This document shows positions 12,279-24,000 of a stretch of 64,000 bases of DNA, in pieces; the stretch's first letter is position 1; the number at the start of each line of letters is the position of its first letter. Below the pieces are notes generated by a model, which made no database searches, had not been told where the DNA came from, and saw only the letters and a list, made by a program, of their open reading frames with translations. Source of the stretch: Rhizophagus irregularis. Its lineage: Eukaryota; Glomeromycota; Glomeromycetes; Glomerales; Glomeraceae. Made by a program: the position numbers and the translations under genes. Location: positions 1,889,001 through 1,953,000 of the forward strand of contig NC_089446.1 in the NCBI RefSeq assembly GCF_026210795.1. Reading direction: 5' to 3'.

Positions 12279-12286
12279 GTCGCCGA
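12279..12286. repeat. hAT target duplication, left copy
   Basis: GTCGCCGA, identical to 15512-15519. Eight bp is the hAT signature. Confidence 0.95.
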
Positions 12287-12824
12287 TAGGGTTGGATCGG
12301 TCCTAGCAAAGACCGGTCCTGCGTCAGTCTTGGGACCGGTCTTCACGGTCTTCGGTCCGAGATTTGGGGACCGGTCCGGACCGGGACCGATCACATGATT
12401 TTTTGTATCCAATAAAAATGAGCCAGATTTTTGTGCTCATCATCTATTTCTATTCTGGCGATTTTTTTTTATTGTTCCATTTTGAAATTTTCTAAATTTT
12501 CGAAATGATTTTATTTTAATAAAGTCATATAAAGTTTTAAACCAAACCTCGGAGTTTTACAAAAATGTTTCGTTATTACTATAATTGTAACTTCAGTTAC
12601 AATTCTCGATTCCAATTTCTAATTTAAGTACTTCGCCATTTAATACAATTCAATTTCTTATTTAAATGAATTAAATCCCACGGTTTGTTAACTGAACAAT
12701 TCATCGTTTCTTACTTAAACACACACGCGAACTCAATTTATGTAAAACTATAATAAAGAAAAGTAAAGAATATTCAGAAGATGAATATAAAGATGCTACT
12801 GAATTTGAAGACGAAGAAGAAACT

Positions 12825-14969
12825 ATGGATGATATGACTGAGGACGAACTTGTGGCTGAAGATGATGACGAACACGTGACTGAAGGTGAAGATGAGTTCG
12901 TGGCTGAAGATGAAGGTGAAGACAGAGACGAACTTGTGGCTGAAGATGAACAAATAGCTGAAGACGAAGATGAGCTCATGGTTGAAGACGAACACATGGC
13001 TGATGAACATGCGGCTGATGAACACGCGGCTGAAAATGATGATGATAATGGAGCTAGGCCTGAAGTTCCTATTCAGCGTAGTAAAAGGGGAATGCGATCT
13101 ATTAAATCACGATCACGAAATAAAAGAGGTGAAAGAGGTGCTTCTAAGTCATCTGTATGGGATCACTTTGATACTAAAACGGCCAAATATCCTGGTCGTC
13201 CTGTTTGTAAAAAATGTAATGCTATATTTTCAGCTGAATCAGGAACTTCTACTTTAAGAAGACACTTGTCTTCTCACAAAATTGCAGCACTGAAACAACG
13301 CCAAAAAACTATGCATGATTACCGTGTTGATCCTCATCCCAAAAATGAACAGGAGGAACGTGAAAAGTTGGTTGCTAATTGGGTTGTGTGTGATATTCAA
13401 CCTTTTAATGTTGTTGAATGTGAAGAATGGCGGCAAATGATTGCCAAATTTGATCTGAGATATCGATTTCACAATTGACACACTTTGAAAGACAATGTTG
13501 TAAATTTATTTGTGGAAAAATTAGAAGTCGTTAAATTGGCGGTGCAACAAATTCCAGGAAAGATAGCACTGACTTCAGATATGTGGACAGCCTCAAATAG
13601 CTCATCATTTCTGAGTCTTACCATTCATTATGTAGATTCTTCTTGGAAACTAAAAAATTTCCTTCTTGATATTATACCAATCGAAGTTCGACATAGTAGA
13701 TATAACATGGCGAATGCAATAATGGAGGTTCTTCGTAAGTTCAGTTTAGCTGAGAAAACTTTAGCGCTAACAACCGATAATGCATCCTCGATGGTTACTT
13801 GTGGCGAGTTTATAGTAGAGGAACTCGAAGAAGAATTTCGGAATCTAGATTTCACCCATTACCGATGTGTTACGCATGTTTTGAATCTTGCGGTTAACAA
13901 AGGCTTAGATCTAATTAGTGAATCCGTTAAGAAAGTAAGATCTCTAATGTCTTACATTAAATCCTCTCAGCCAGTGCATGACTCGTTAAAAGCACTATGT
14001 AAGGTGAAGGGAATCGATTATCTGGCACCCGAGCTTGACATTAATACAAGGTGGAATTCTACCTTTTACATGTTGGAAAAGTGGAAAAGAATGGAACCGG
14101 CTTTGAATTTACTTGCCGCTGATGATTTAAATATTCGTAGAAGGTATCTTGATGATGTTGATCGTATTAATATTGATGTAAGTATCCTTTCAGCATATCT
14201 TTCAATAACAATATTGCAAAAACTTACTATATTTTAATAAAATTAGGATACCATGGTTCTTTTGAGTCCAATCGAACGTGCAACCCGTCTTCTTTCAGCG
14301 TCCAGTTATCCAACTCATGGTGACGTTCAGTTCGTTTTTCTCGGTATCCAGGAGCATTTGTCTCGATATATTAATGATGAAAGTTTTTCGCAGCATATTG
14401 TGGCAGATGCAATTTATCAAAAATTAAGTAATTACTGGCCTATTATGAGCAAATCTTCACAAATCTCTTCATTATTAGATCCAAGGGTGAAATTTTCTGC
14501 ATTTGAAGATGAAATCGAAAAAACTAATGCAAAAAATTTGATATTAAATTTGGCCGGATATGCTTTCTCGTTGTCGCCATTACCTGCAGAAACTACACCG
14601 GGAAATGATATTATAGAGACGCGAAGTTTTTTTTGAAATCTACGTAACAATACCGTTACGTTAAATTCATTAGAAAATACCAACTCATCGGCATCTAGGA
14701 CACTTGATAATGAAATGGAAAGGTATTTAGCAATACTGTTAGAAGACCAGGTTGATCCCCTGCTCTGGTGGCAAGTTCGACAGGAAGAATTTCCGATTTT
14801 AAGTCGAATTGCACGAGATTATTTATGTATTCAAGCCACAAGTGTGGCTTCAGAGCAGGCTTTCTCAGTAGCCGGACTAACAATTTCACCACTGAGAAAT
14901 AGACTGGATGCTGAAACGGCTAGAGTAACATTGTGTTTGAAGAGTTGGATCCGTGAAGCCGTTTGTTAA
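12825..14969 (+). pseudogene. hAT I transposase, two in-frame stops
   Basis: Two exons, 12825-14177 and 14247-14969, same frame. The N-terminus is an acidic repeat (variants of ELVAEDE, residues about 5-70). Next is a BED-type finger (CKKCNAIF, then LRRHLSSH). The RNase H-like core follows with DMWTA, TTDNASSMV and RCVTHVLNLAVNKG, then NTRWNSTF. The C-terminal hAT dimerisation region contains WWQVRQEEFPILSRIARDYL and SVASEQAFSVAG, which holds the catalytic glutamate. The frame is open throughout except for TGA at 13476-13478 and 14634-14636. Both would be Arg if a single CGA-to-TGA change is reversed (inference). It was probably active not long before the stops arose. Confidence 0.93.
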
Positions 14970-15189
14970 TAGGTCATTCGATATATTTGTTAATTGATGT
15001 TTTTGAATTTAATGTATTGAAGTTGCTATATAATAAATAATAAATAAACTTTGAACATTTAAAGGAACTAATATTTATTTAAAATAAGAATATTATATTT
15101 ATTGGATTTTTGTAAATTTAATAAATTTCAAATTTATTTATAATTAAATTGATTGATTGCGTGAATTTTACGATATTTTTAATTAAATT

Positions 15190-15350
15190 GATTGATTAAT
15201 ATAAGGATTTGTGTGAATTTTTGCTTAAATTGATTAATACAAGCGGAATTTTACGTGAATTTTTACTAAATTGATTAATACAAGCAGAATTTTGCGTGAA
15301 TTTTTACTAAATTGATTAATACAAGCAAAATTTTGCGTAATCGCTTACAA
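15190..15350. repeat. 41-bp tandem repeat inside hAT I
   Basis: TTGATTAATACAAGC recurs with a 41-base period (15231, 15272, 15313), each followed by AATTTT(A/G)CGTGAATTTTTACTAAA-like sequence. It lies in the 3' subterminal part of the hAT element. Confidence 0.8.
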
Positions 15351-15511
15351 ATTTTGCTAATTTTTTTTGATTAAACCTTTTCATTAATCAAGTGAATCGT
15401 GGGACAAATTTCCTAAATATAAATCAGTCCGGTCCCGGTCCGGTCTGGTCCAGGCTGAAAGACCGGTCTTTTTAGGACCGGACCGGACTGGACCGGACTG
15501 ATCCAACCCTA

Positions 15512-15519
15512 GTCGCCGA
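15512..15519. repeat. hAT target duplication, right copy
   Basis: GTCGCCGA, identical to 12279-12286. Confidence 0.95.
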
Positions 15520-17528
15520 CTCAGCGGCTGACGCTATAGGTAGCAATACTACTCCTCCTCAACAAAATAATGCTGACAACTTTTCGTCTCCTCCTCCCAA
15601 AAATACTGCTGCACCTTCTGCGTCTGGTTCTGTCGCGTCTGGTACTGATGCGTCCATGCATACTCCAAAAGACAATGAAACTTCCCCCTTAGACGCGTCT
15701 CCTAATAAGGATATTATGGATACCAAAGATACTTCTCCTCTCCCCCTTGACATGCCCACTATTTCCATTCTTAGGCGTGATTATCAGGCTGCTGCGGTGC
15801 CTAATACTTCCCCTGAATTTGTCAAAAAATACCTTACCAATCGGGCTATGATTGATACTGTCAATAATCTCCTTTTGAAAACTTATCACTCTTACACTGG
15901 CCGCGCTCGCATGTCTGATTCTGGTGACCTCAAACGATTAGTCATTCATTTTAATTCAACCACTGAACGTGATGCTTGCCTTTCCCTCCAACATGATGAT
16001 CTTGCCGATCTCAAATTTTTTCTACATGACCCTCAGCAACTCCGAACTGATGAAGATCTCTGGGCTATCCAAGTTACTGACATCCCATTCTTCATCAAAA
16101 AAGATGATATTATTGCTCTTTTCAAAAAGTACGGTAATATACAATCCTGTCGCCTTCATACACGTGCCAATGCTAAAGTCCAGCAAGCTCGTATCGTTTA
16201 TGATGATGCTTTCTCCATCTGACATTTCATGGATAAACAGTGGGCGATCTATTGTTATTCCACTTGTTTCGCATTACGCCATGCTCTCTATCCCTCGATC
16301 AAAAGAAATCACGTCGTGAATTCGTCGCTGTTTTATCTCAGCTCCCTCCTAACACAAAAGATGTGCATTTAGCGCCCTTGGTGCGAGCAATTGGCGCTAT
16401 GGCTGTTAATATCCCCCTGTCTCTTAACTCTTACAAACCTAAACGATGGGCTTACATCACCTTTAAATCACAACAAATGATGGACACTGCGTGCAATGGA
16501 ACAATCAATCGCCCTGCAAGGTCATAGGCTCCAATGGGAACTCCCAGAGAATACAAATAAGCTTTGCCATAGATGCGGCAAATTGGGCTGCGCTCCTACT
16601 GCATGCCCATTGAACAATTCTCGAGATTGCTCACGCACCCGTAACCCTGTTGCACATTTAAAAAAACGTTTTAATATTGGACAATCAAATAACCATAACT
16701 CTTCTGCTAATCGCAGTAGACACCGTTCTCGTTCTCAATCTAAAGATCGTTCTAACTCTTGACAACGTAACCGTTCTGCCAATAATACTGGTCGGAACAA
16801 TAATAATACCAATAATACTTCTTCGCCCAATTCTCTTAACTCCAATAATTCTACCTAGTCTGCACAACGACCTCAATCTAATGAGCGTAAAGGCAAAAAC
16901 CGTTCCGTTTCCTTTTCCACTTCTCAACGTAATAGTACCTCTACTTCCAACTCATCTGGCCATAAACCTCCCTTGGTGGATCCTAATTGTTCCCAAATTC
17001 AAGAGATCCTTTCGGTGCTCAAAAGCCTTCAAGAAAATATGACTAGTGTACGTGCTAGAATTCATGCTCTTGAATTAGCTGATCAGAGAATGTCTCGGCT
17101 GGAACTTCGTGTTTTTGGACATATGCAAGACGATGTTCTCCCACCTGATCCCAATGATTCTTCACATATGCTTGTTGACAATCACCAATGCATCCCCCTT
17201 ATCTAACACAATCCAACCCGCCCGCCTCGAACAAGCCTCTTTACTGGCCCCGGTTCATCTCTCCAATGGTTCCTGTTCCCCGTTCCACTATTTCTTATTC
17301 CCCCATTCCCGAAACTGCCGATGAAGCTACCATCAATAAAGAACGTGCTGAAATTTATTCCTTTCAACGATCTTTACTAAATAACAAATTTGATCACTTA
17401 TCCAGCTCTATTGAAAGATTCATTAGCTCCATTTCTGGTGGCTCTTCATCGGACTTAGTCAATAAAACTTCGTCTGATTAATTTGTTATCCTTCTCTTTC
17501 ATTCCGTAATTTCTATCATAGTGTAATA

Positions 17529-19320
17529 ATGATGAACAATAATATAGATTATGATACCTTTGTGTGAAATCCCCCTAACCCCGTTGATTTTAGTGATATT
17601 TTTAATGATCCTTTATCTGATACATTATTTTCTTCCTCTTCCTCTACTTCACCCATCCCCAATTCTTTTAATATTTCTTCTTTTTAATATTAATGGTCTT
17701 AAAACTCCTGGTCAAGGTTCATTTAAAATAGACCAAATTTTTTCCTTCTTTTCTCACAACCATATTTCTTTTGGTGGTATTGTTGATACTCATTTATCAC
17801 CTAAACAAATGAAATTTTTATCTAAGCGAGTTTGTGATTATACTTCTTTCCATTCTGATTTGGATTCTACTAAACACGGCCGTTCTTCTGGCGGTGTTTC
17901 TTTGTTTATACACAACTCTTTAGCTACCCACGTCCAATTTTATCAATTCCATTCTTCCCGAATTCTTTCTGTAGACTTATTTTTTAAAGGCAATGTTAAA
18001 TTGCGTATATTTGTAGTCTATATTCCCCCTACAAATGATCTTGTTCTTCGATACGAAGTCATTGATCAATTAATTTCTCTTATTTCTCAAACTTCTTCAC
18101 AAAATTTTCACTATGCTATTTGCGGTGATTTTAACATGAATTTGGAAAAATTTTACCCCATATTTTTGCATCAACTTCAGGTTGCTGCTAAAAGAATTCA
18201 TAAATTATTTCATTATTTGCTTTCTCATAATTATGAGGATTGTACCCCCCTTAATTTATCTAGTACCTTAGGTACTTATCACCACTTGGACACTATTACC
18301 CGAATTGACTTTGTTTGGTCTTGCCCGCTTCTTCGTCGTTATATGTTAACATCAACCATTTTTAATGCCTATGATTTACACATTTCTGATCATAACCTTA
18401 TTATCACCTATTTTGACGCCTCTTTACTGTCAGATGCTATTAAATCTGCTCATGCTCATCAACTTTGTCGTAATACTTGACGCGTTTTTAAATACGATTC
18501 TATTTCTACAGAACAGTGGACTGCTTTTGCTATTGACTTGGATAAGTTATGTCCAATTGATCCACTTGTCTTTGATGCTTGGCCTCTTAATCAGAAGTGT
18601 GAATATCTTCATTCTAGGATTATTAAAGCTGCAAAGTCCCAGCTGCCCTCAATTACTGTGGGTAATACTTATGCTCTGAAGAAGCCTAAATATCTAGAAA
18701 GTTTATGCCAGTCTTATCGATTTTTGTCTAAAGTGGCTAAGACTATCCGTTCCCTTCACAAAAACCCTACTTTATATTCTGTTAGCTTTGAGTCCAAATG
18801 GTCTTCATATTATATACGTCTTAATCAACTTCTTTTTAGTTATAAACAAATTTTTGTTACTCCTATTGTTCTTCCTCCTTCTCTTCGTGATGAATGAATT
18901 GACGATTATGCTAATTTACTTCAAATGTTAGAGAATATGACTTTGCTTTTGCGAAGCCTACTTTTGCTTAAAGAAAAAGAATTCCAAGCTTCCTCTATTC
19001 AGGCAAAAATTGATGCTCAGAATGATAACTTCACCAATGATATCTCTACTTTTATTGAATCTGCCTTGTCATGAATTAGACGACGAATCGTTCTTGATCG
19101 TGTCTTTATTGATCATCCAACACGCCCTACTTTATTAACTTCTCCAGATGCCATTGATCAAGAAGTCATTGAACATTTTCAAAATTTTGTTCCAATTACC
19201 TCCACTCCTCCTTCTTCCATACAGGATTTGCCTGAACGATGGTCTAATGCTTATGCGCCGCTTGCTGATGTCTCTCCAACTATTTTTGATTCACTTATGG
19301 ATCCTCCTACCCTTGAAGAA
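17529..19320 (+). pseudogene. LINE B ORF2: APE endonuclease and N-terminal RT region
   Basis: Apurinic-type endonuclease that would nick target DNA. Landmarks: LFNINGLKTPG, FGGIVDTHLS, GGVSLFIHNS, CGDFNMNLE, RIDFVWSC and HISDHNLI (the final His of the fold). ORF2 probably starts at one of two ATGs at 17529 and 17532, 48 bases after the end of ORF1. In-frame TGA codons occur at about 17563, 18478, 18895 and 19072. A frame change near 17690 and a 4-base duplication at about 19320 (GAATGAATGG against GATGAATGG in copy A) finish it off. Confidence 0.88.
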
Positions 19321-22300
19321 TGAATGGTCTTCGACGATTTCCTCTATGCCTAATGATAAAGCCCCAGGACCTTCTATGATCTCATATGAGATGTTGAAAC
19401 ATTTAGGACCTTCTGCTTCTGCTCTTCTTTTTAACCTAATTTGCGCCTGTTTATCAGACGCAAATATCCCTGATTTATGGAGACAAGCTACTGTCTTTCC
19501 TATTCCCAAACTGCATGAATGGAAATGCCAACTTAAAAATACTCGTCCTATTACTTTATTGGAAGTGATTCGCAAGGCTTTGGTTAAGCTTTTTTACAAT
19601 CGTCTCGCTTCTTTGCTCGCTTCCCACCATGTTCTTCAAGGAGGAAACTTTGCTGGTTTACCTGGAGGTTCCTGCCGTAATCCTATTATTACACTGGAAT
19701 CTATTACCCATGATTCGGTAGTTACCAAACAACCTTTATGGATTCTCTCTCAAGACATTTCAAAGGCGTTTGATTCAGTTGATCTATCCATGTTGCGTTT
19801 TGCTCTCCAGCGCTTACGTTTGCCACAAAATGCTATTCAATTTCTACTTTTCTTGTTTATGTCACGTTCCAATCGTGTTATTACTGCACATGGCCCTACT
19901 CCATCATATAGAGTTAGAATTGGGATTGACCAAGGTGAAGTTATCTCTCCGCTTTTATGGGTTATTTATTTAGACCCTTTGCTCACCGCTCTCCAAAATG
20001 AGAAAAAAGATTCTTACCGTTTGGTTTCTCCAATGGCTTCCGATTTTGTTTCATCAAACTCTCGTTCTCTAGATGTTTTAGAAATCAATAATTTGGTGTT
20101 TATGGATGATTCTACTCTGATTTCTTCTTCTAAAGAAGGAATAGAACATATGTTGTCTATTACTGAAGAATTTTATTGTTTGAACAACACTTCAGCTAAC
20201 CATGATAAATATGTTTTAGCCACCAATGCAATTGCTACTTCTCGCGATTTATCTCCTATAGCCTTTAATTTGATGACTTCATCACTCAACACTACAACCA
20301 ATATTACTGTTACTCCTATTCTTATGTCCTCATCTTTCTGTTTCTTGGGCGTTTGGTTTAATATTAATGGCTCTAGGAATTTTATTCGACAACAATTTAA
20401 GTGAGAATGTAATTCTTTCTCTGCAATTCTCCGCCCGGCAAAATTGACTGTTCAACAAGTGGTATATCTTTATAATACTGTTTTAATCCCAAAATTGGAT
20501 TATCGAATGCAAGTTACGCATTTATCTGAGGTTGAATGTTCTACTATTACTTCTTCAATTCGTGCCTTAGTTAAACACAAGGCCAAATTATCACGTTCTG
20601 TTCCTAATGTGGTGTTATATTTAACACAAGCTTTGGGTTTGATCAATTTATTTTCGTTTTAACAACAAAGTCATTTTACTAACTTATTTTTATTAGCAAA
20701 TTCTTCTTCTGTTTTTATGAAGTCACTTTTTAATTATAGGTTGAGATTTATTGTTTAATTCCTATTTCTCCTTTGATGGTTTTGGATTGGTCTTGTTGGT
20801 CTTCTCTTATAATTTTTAAACAAGATTACATCGCTAATACTTTAGCTTCATTGCTCTCAACTCCCTTCCGTCTGTCGCGTACTAATTTATCGCCTGTGCC
20901 TGATTTAACCTATCCTAATGGCCATACTCCTATTTATCAATGTCTTTCCTTGGATGTATTTAAGGCCAATTTAACAAGACTTCGAAAACGTAGCCTTTTT
21001 TACCTTTCGCAACTTTTGACACCCCAGGGAACATATTTACTCTCTTGGTCTGTCATATATGCTAACTCTATTCAAAAGCGTGATAATGCCCGTCTTCCCA
21101 ATTGGTACAAAAATCTTTCTGCTAATGTCACGATTCCAGATAAACCTGGTTTATTGAAAGATCAATTTATGACTAAACAACGACCTGTGAGCCAAATTGC
21201 AAAAGAACTTGCTCCTTGTACTTTTCCTTCTGGTTATAAAAAGAATTGGATTGTCACGATGAATGATGATGGCTTCCCTATATTCGGTAAACAGATTCAG
21301 ATCCAACCCAAGCATTCCACCTGTACTATTGTACATTGGACTTCAGACTACTTATCTCGTCTGAGCGACTTGATAACTCTACAACCTTGTCCTGGCTGCA
21401 ACTTGAATATCAACAAATCTTCCTACTCAAAGAAATTTGTTGCTACTAGCTCTGTGTCTTGCTCCTATTCGGCCTCTCTTCATCACTCATAGATTTTATC
21501 TATGAAGAAATCATCCATTATGAGTCACACATCCAGCTTGACTGCTACGGTGTCATGGGCGGAAATCATGGATTTTGTTACTTTAACTTGTAATCCTTCA
21601 GTTTGCTCAGTGTTAGCTACTAATATTCCCAATATTTCCTTTAATACTGTTGACATAGCTTCACCTACTACACATTTAATTACAGCTGGCGAGGTTGCCG
21701 CATCATCATCGGTCATGTTTTCTCCAGATTCACATTATACCTTTTACACTGATGGTTCTCTTATTAATTTAGGAACTAGTGATGTTTCTATGGAATGGGG
21801 CTGGGTTCAAATTGTCAAAGATTCTGGTTTTCTTAATTCTATTGCCACTTATAAGCGGGGTATTATTCACGATTGGCTTTCCTCTTCTCGAGCCGAAGCT
21901 GCTGCTATTTATGCTGTTTTATCAGCCTCTCCTGCCAACTCTGTTGTTCATATTTATACAGATTCACAGTCTTCCATCGAGAGTTTGAAACATTGTTTCT
22001 TATCTGATTATTCAAATTCTCGTTTTTATTATAAGACTACCAATTTTGAACTTTGGGCTATCATTCAACAACTGATTGTGGATAAACAACTTTCGGTTTT
22101 GCCTTTCAAAGTTAAAGCTCACTCTAATTTTTATTGGAATGACTTTGCTGATTCTCTTGCCAATACTGCCCATACATCTGACGACGCTGTTCTCATCTCC
22201 CGTCTCGATCTCGCCGCGGTTCATGATTATATTATGATCTATGATGACGTGGTCTGTGAATCCAACCCAAGACATCTATTCAAACAATATCATCAAATGT

Positions 22301-22752
22301 TGTATATGAAAGACCTTTTAGCTCTTTCTCACTTCCGTTTTATTTTTCTCTTAACGGACTCATCTCAATATATGGTTGATTGGACTCTTACTTGGCATAC
22401 ATTAATGTTCCAACCTAAATTTGATAATTCTTTCACCAAGGAGAATATCTCTAGATATCACACATTAAAATTTCAACTTTTTCTGGAAGACCTACCCACT
22501 TTGGAATCATTGAAAAGGACACGACTTGATTTATACGTGGAAATTCTAACTTGTTGTTCTTGTGAAGACCACTTAGAAGATTTTATGCATTTATTTTTAT
22601 GCAAAAAATGTCGTGTTAAATTACACCATATTTTAACATCTTACCTTCACCACCTTACCCAAAAAATCAAAGAAGCGGGTGATAATGCCAATTGTGACTA
22701 TTCTTCTTTAGTGGATAGAATTACTTCCCTCCCTTGTTGGTCTTTCTCATCT
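19321..22752 (+). pseudogene. LINE B ORF2: reverse transcriptase and RNase H
   Basis: Same domain series as copy A: LSQDISKAFDSVDL, GIDQGEVISPLLW, LVFMDDSTL, then FYTDGSL, SRAEAAAIYA and HIYTDSQSS. Breaks relative to A: TGA at 20402 (A has CGA), TAA at 20660 (A has CAA), a 10-base deletion near 20753, and TAG at 21490 where A and E have TGG. The Cys/His finger near 22555-22610 reads LTCCSCEDHLEDF. LINE homology stops at about 22752 and the frame then reads through the opposite strand of the hAT II relic, so the last 50 residues of that frame are not LINE sequence. Confidence 0.9.
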
Positions 22753-23686
22753 AGCAGTAATGCTATTAATCTACAAAAAATTAAACATTATTATTTTAGT
22801 TACAATAAAAATAATATTATAGTTATTAACTACTTTACCTTTTTTGAAATATCATATAAATTTAATACCGTAATTAGCTCTTCTGCAATATTTTTTCCAG
22901 TATGAGAACCTTTTAATTCAATAAAATCAAGAGTTATTTGTTGAAGGTGCCAAGAATTATCAATAAATGTACAGTATTTCCATATATGATTTGACAACAG
23001 TTGAAGTCCAAATATCTAATGATAATGATAATTTTCCTAAAGTTTTCTTTAAAATTTTTTGAATAGTTATTCGTATATCTATATGATATTGTATAATATC
23101 ACGTCTAATTGTATCTGCCGATACAAGATGAAATCCACCAGTAACTTTTTTAAGAATCCATTTAAGCCATCCCTCAACAATTGTAAATGGAAGATCTTCA
23201 AGAATAATCCAATTTGTTAACCATTTTCGTAGATTTTCTTCTTTACTAGCCTATATTAAAAAAGTTGTATTTAATTATTTTTACTAAATATAATTATCAG
23301 TTATCTGTTATATAATTATTAATTAATTACCCCTGTAAAAATTTCACTGTTACTATTTATCGATAAACCAAATTGTTCTAATGTATGTTGAGTAGTTGAT
23401 AAACCAAGAAGAGACACGTGTATTTTTTTAATATGTGTCCAAAGATTTGTTGTTGCACCTTTAACAACAACATATTTGGCATTACAATAATTGCATTTTG
23501 CAGTAATTTTATTGTCTTGCCCTCTTTCTTTAGTGAAATACTTCCAAATATTAGATTTAGATTTTTCGGAAGTTTCTGTATCTATACGCTATATTAAATT
23601 ATAATAACAAAATTTATATTTAATTAATATAATTTATTTTAAAATAATATAAATATAAATTTAAAAATTACCATTTCTAACGACAT
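22753..23686 (-). pseudogene. hAT II transposase, N-terminal half
   Basis: Four exons on the minus strand: 23686-23672, 23588-23331, 23250-22839 and 22770 to the break. The first two introns are GT-AG and phase 0. A BED finger lies in exon 2 (CNYCNAKY, then HIKKIH, preceded by NIWKYFTKERG). Exon 3 has the hAT core start: FTIVEGWLKWILKK, SADTIRRDIIQYH, LSLSLDIWTS. A frame change near 22985 separates this from FIDNSWHLQQITLDFIELKG and HTGKNIAEELI. Exon 4 would lead into the second catalytic Asp region but is cut off. It is clearly a different family from hAT I. Confidence 0.85.
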
Positions 23687-24000
23687 ATTTAAAATGATAA
23701 TGCAAAATGCTTTCACAAGTATATTTAAAGTTTATTAAAGTAAAGATTTTTTTCGATACAATAATTAAAAAAAAATGATGATCTTTATTTATTTACATTT
23801 ATCGATAATATGTCATATGTGTAACTAAATTCAAATCAATCAAATCAGATCAAATATTTGAAATATTTGATAAGTCAAATCAAATCAAATAAACTCATTA
23901 TTTGAATTTGATTAAATCAAATAAACATAAATTTGAATTTGAATTTGATTTGTCAAATTCAAATCAAATATCAAATATCAAATCAAATTGCGAATCCCTA
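22753..24000 (-). mobile_element. hAT transposon II, 5' half only
   Basis: The right border is an end reading TAGGGATTCGCAATTTG on the minus strand (24000 downward), followed by a tract of nested CAAATCAAAT repeats to about 23840. The other end is missing: the element breaks off at 22752 inside the transposase, against LINE B. It sits in the gag-like relic at 24001-24976. Eight bases at 24001-24008 (GCTATTAT) would be one copy of its target duplication; the other has been lost. Confidence 0.8.

Larger units (their letters stand above)
12287..15511 (+). mobile_element. hAT transposon I, 3,225 bp, inserted in LINE B ORF1
   Basis: The ends are perfect 12-bp inverted repeats, TAGGGTTGGATC at the left and its complement at the right, flanked by the 8-bp duplication GTCGCCGA. 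The subterminal regions (12291-12395 and 15427-15510) are unusually GC-rich and full of GACCGGTC-type motifs in both orientations, likely transposase-binding sites (inference). A spliced transposase lies inside on the plus strand. Removing the element and one duplication restores the LINE frame exactly, which proves the borders. A 41-bp tandem repeat lies near its right end. Confidence 0.96.
12087..17481 (+). pseudogene. LINE B ORF1 (RRM and zinc knuckle), interrupted
   Basis: Starts MPPKGNKKAGNNSNRGPAKR, basic and low-complexity. The frame runs to the target site at 12279 and resumes in the same frame at 15520 once the hAT element and one 8-bp duplication are removed. An RRM-like segment lies near 16050-16220 (LWAIQVTDIPFFIKKDDI, then ALFKKYGNIQSCRLH). 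A knuckle follows at about 16560-16610, CHRCGKLGCAPTAC. It is spaced like CCHC but has Cys in the His position, either damage or a variant. A Ser/Arg/Asn-rich stretch and a coiled coil (SVLKSLQENMTSVRARIHAL) end the protein. Stops at 16220, 16760 and 16857 plus several frame changes break it. The RRM and knuckle presumably bound the element's RNA. Confidence 0.85.
11951..22752 (+). mobile_element. LINE copy B, near full length, split by hAT, 3' end lost
   Basis: Carries a 5' untranslated region (about 11951-12086), ORF1, ORF2 with endonuclease, RT and RNase H, but no 3' end. ORF1 is split by the hAT element at 12287-15511. Homology to copy A ends at about 22752, where half of another hAT transposase begins on the other strand. 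LINEs insert from the 3' end, so the missing 3' end points to a later deletion that removed the tail of B together with the second half of that hAT. Many stops and small indels show that it is dead. Confidence 0.9.
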
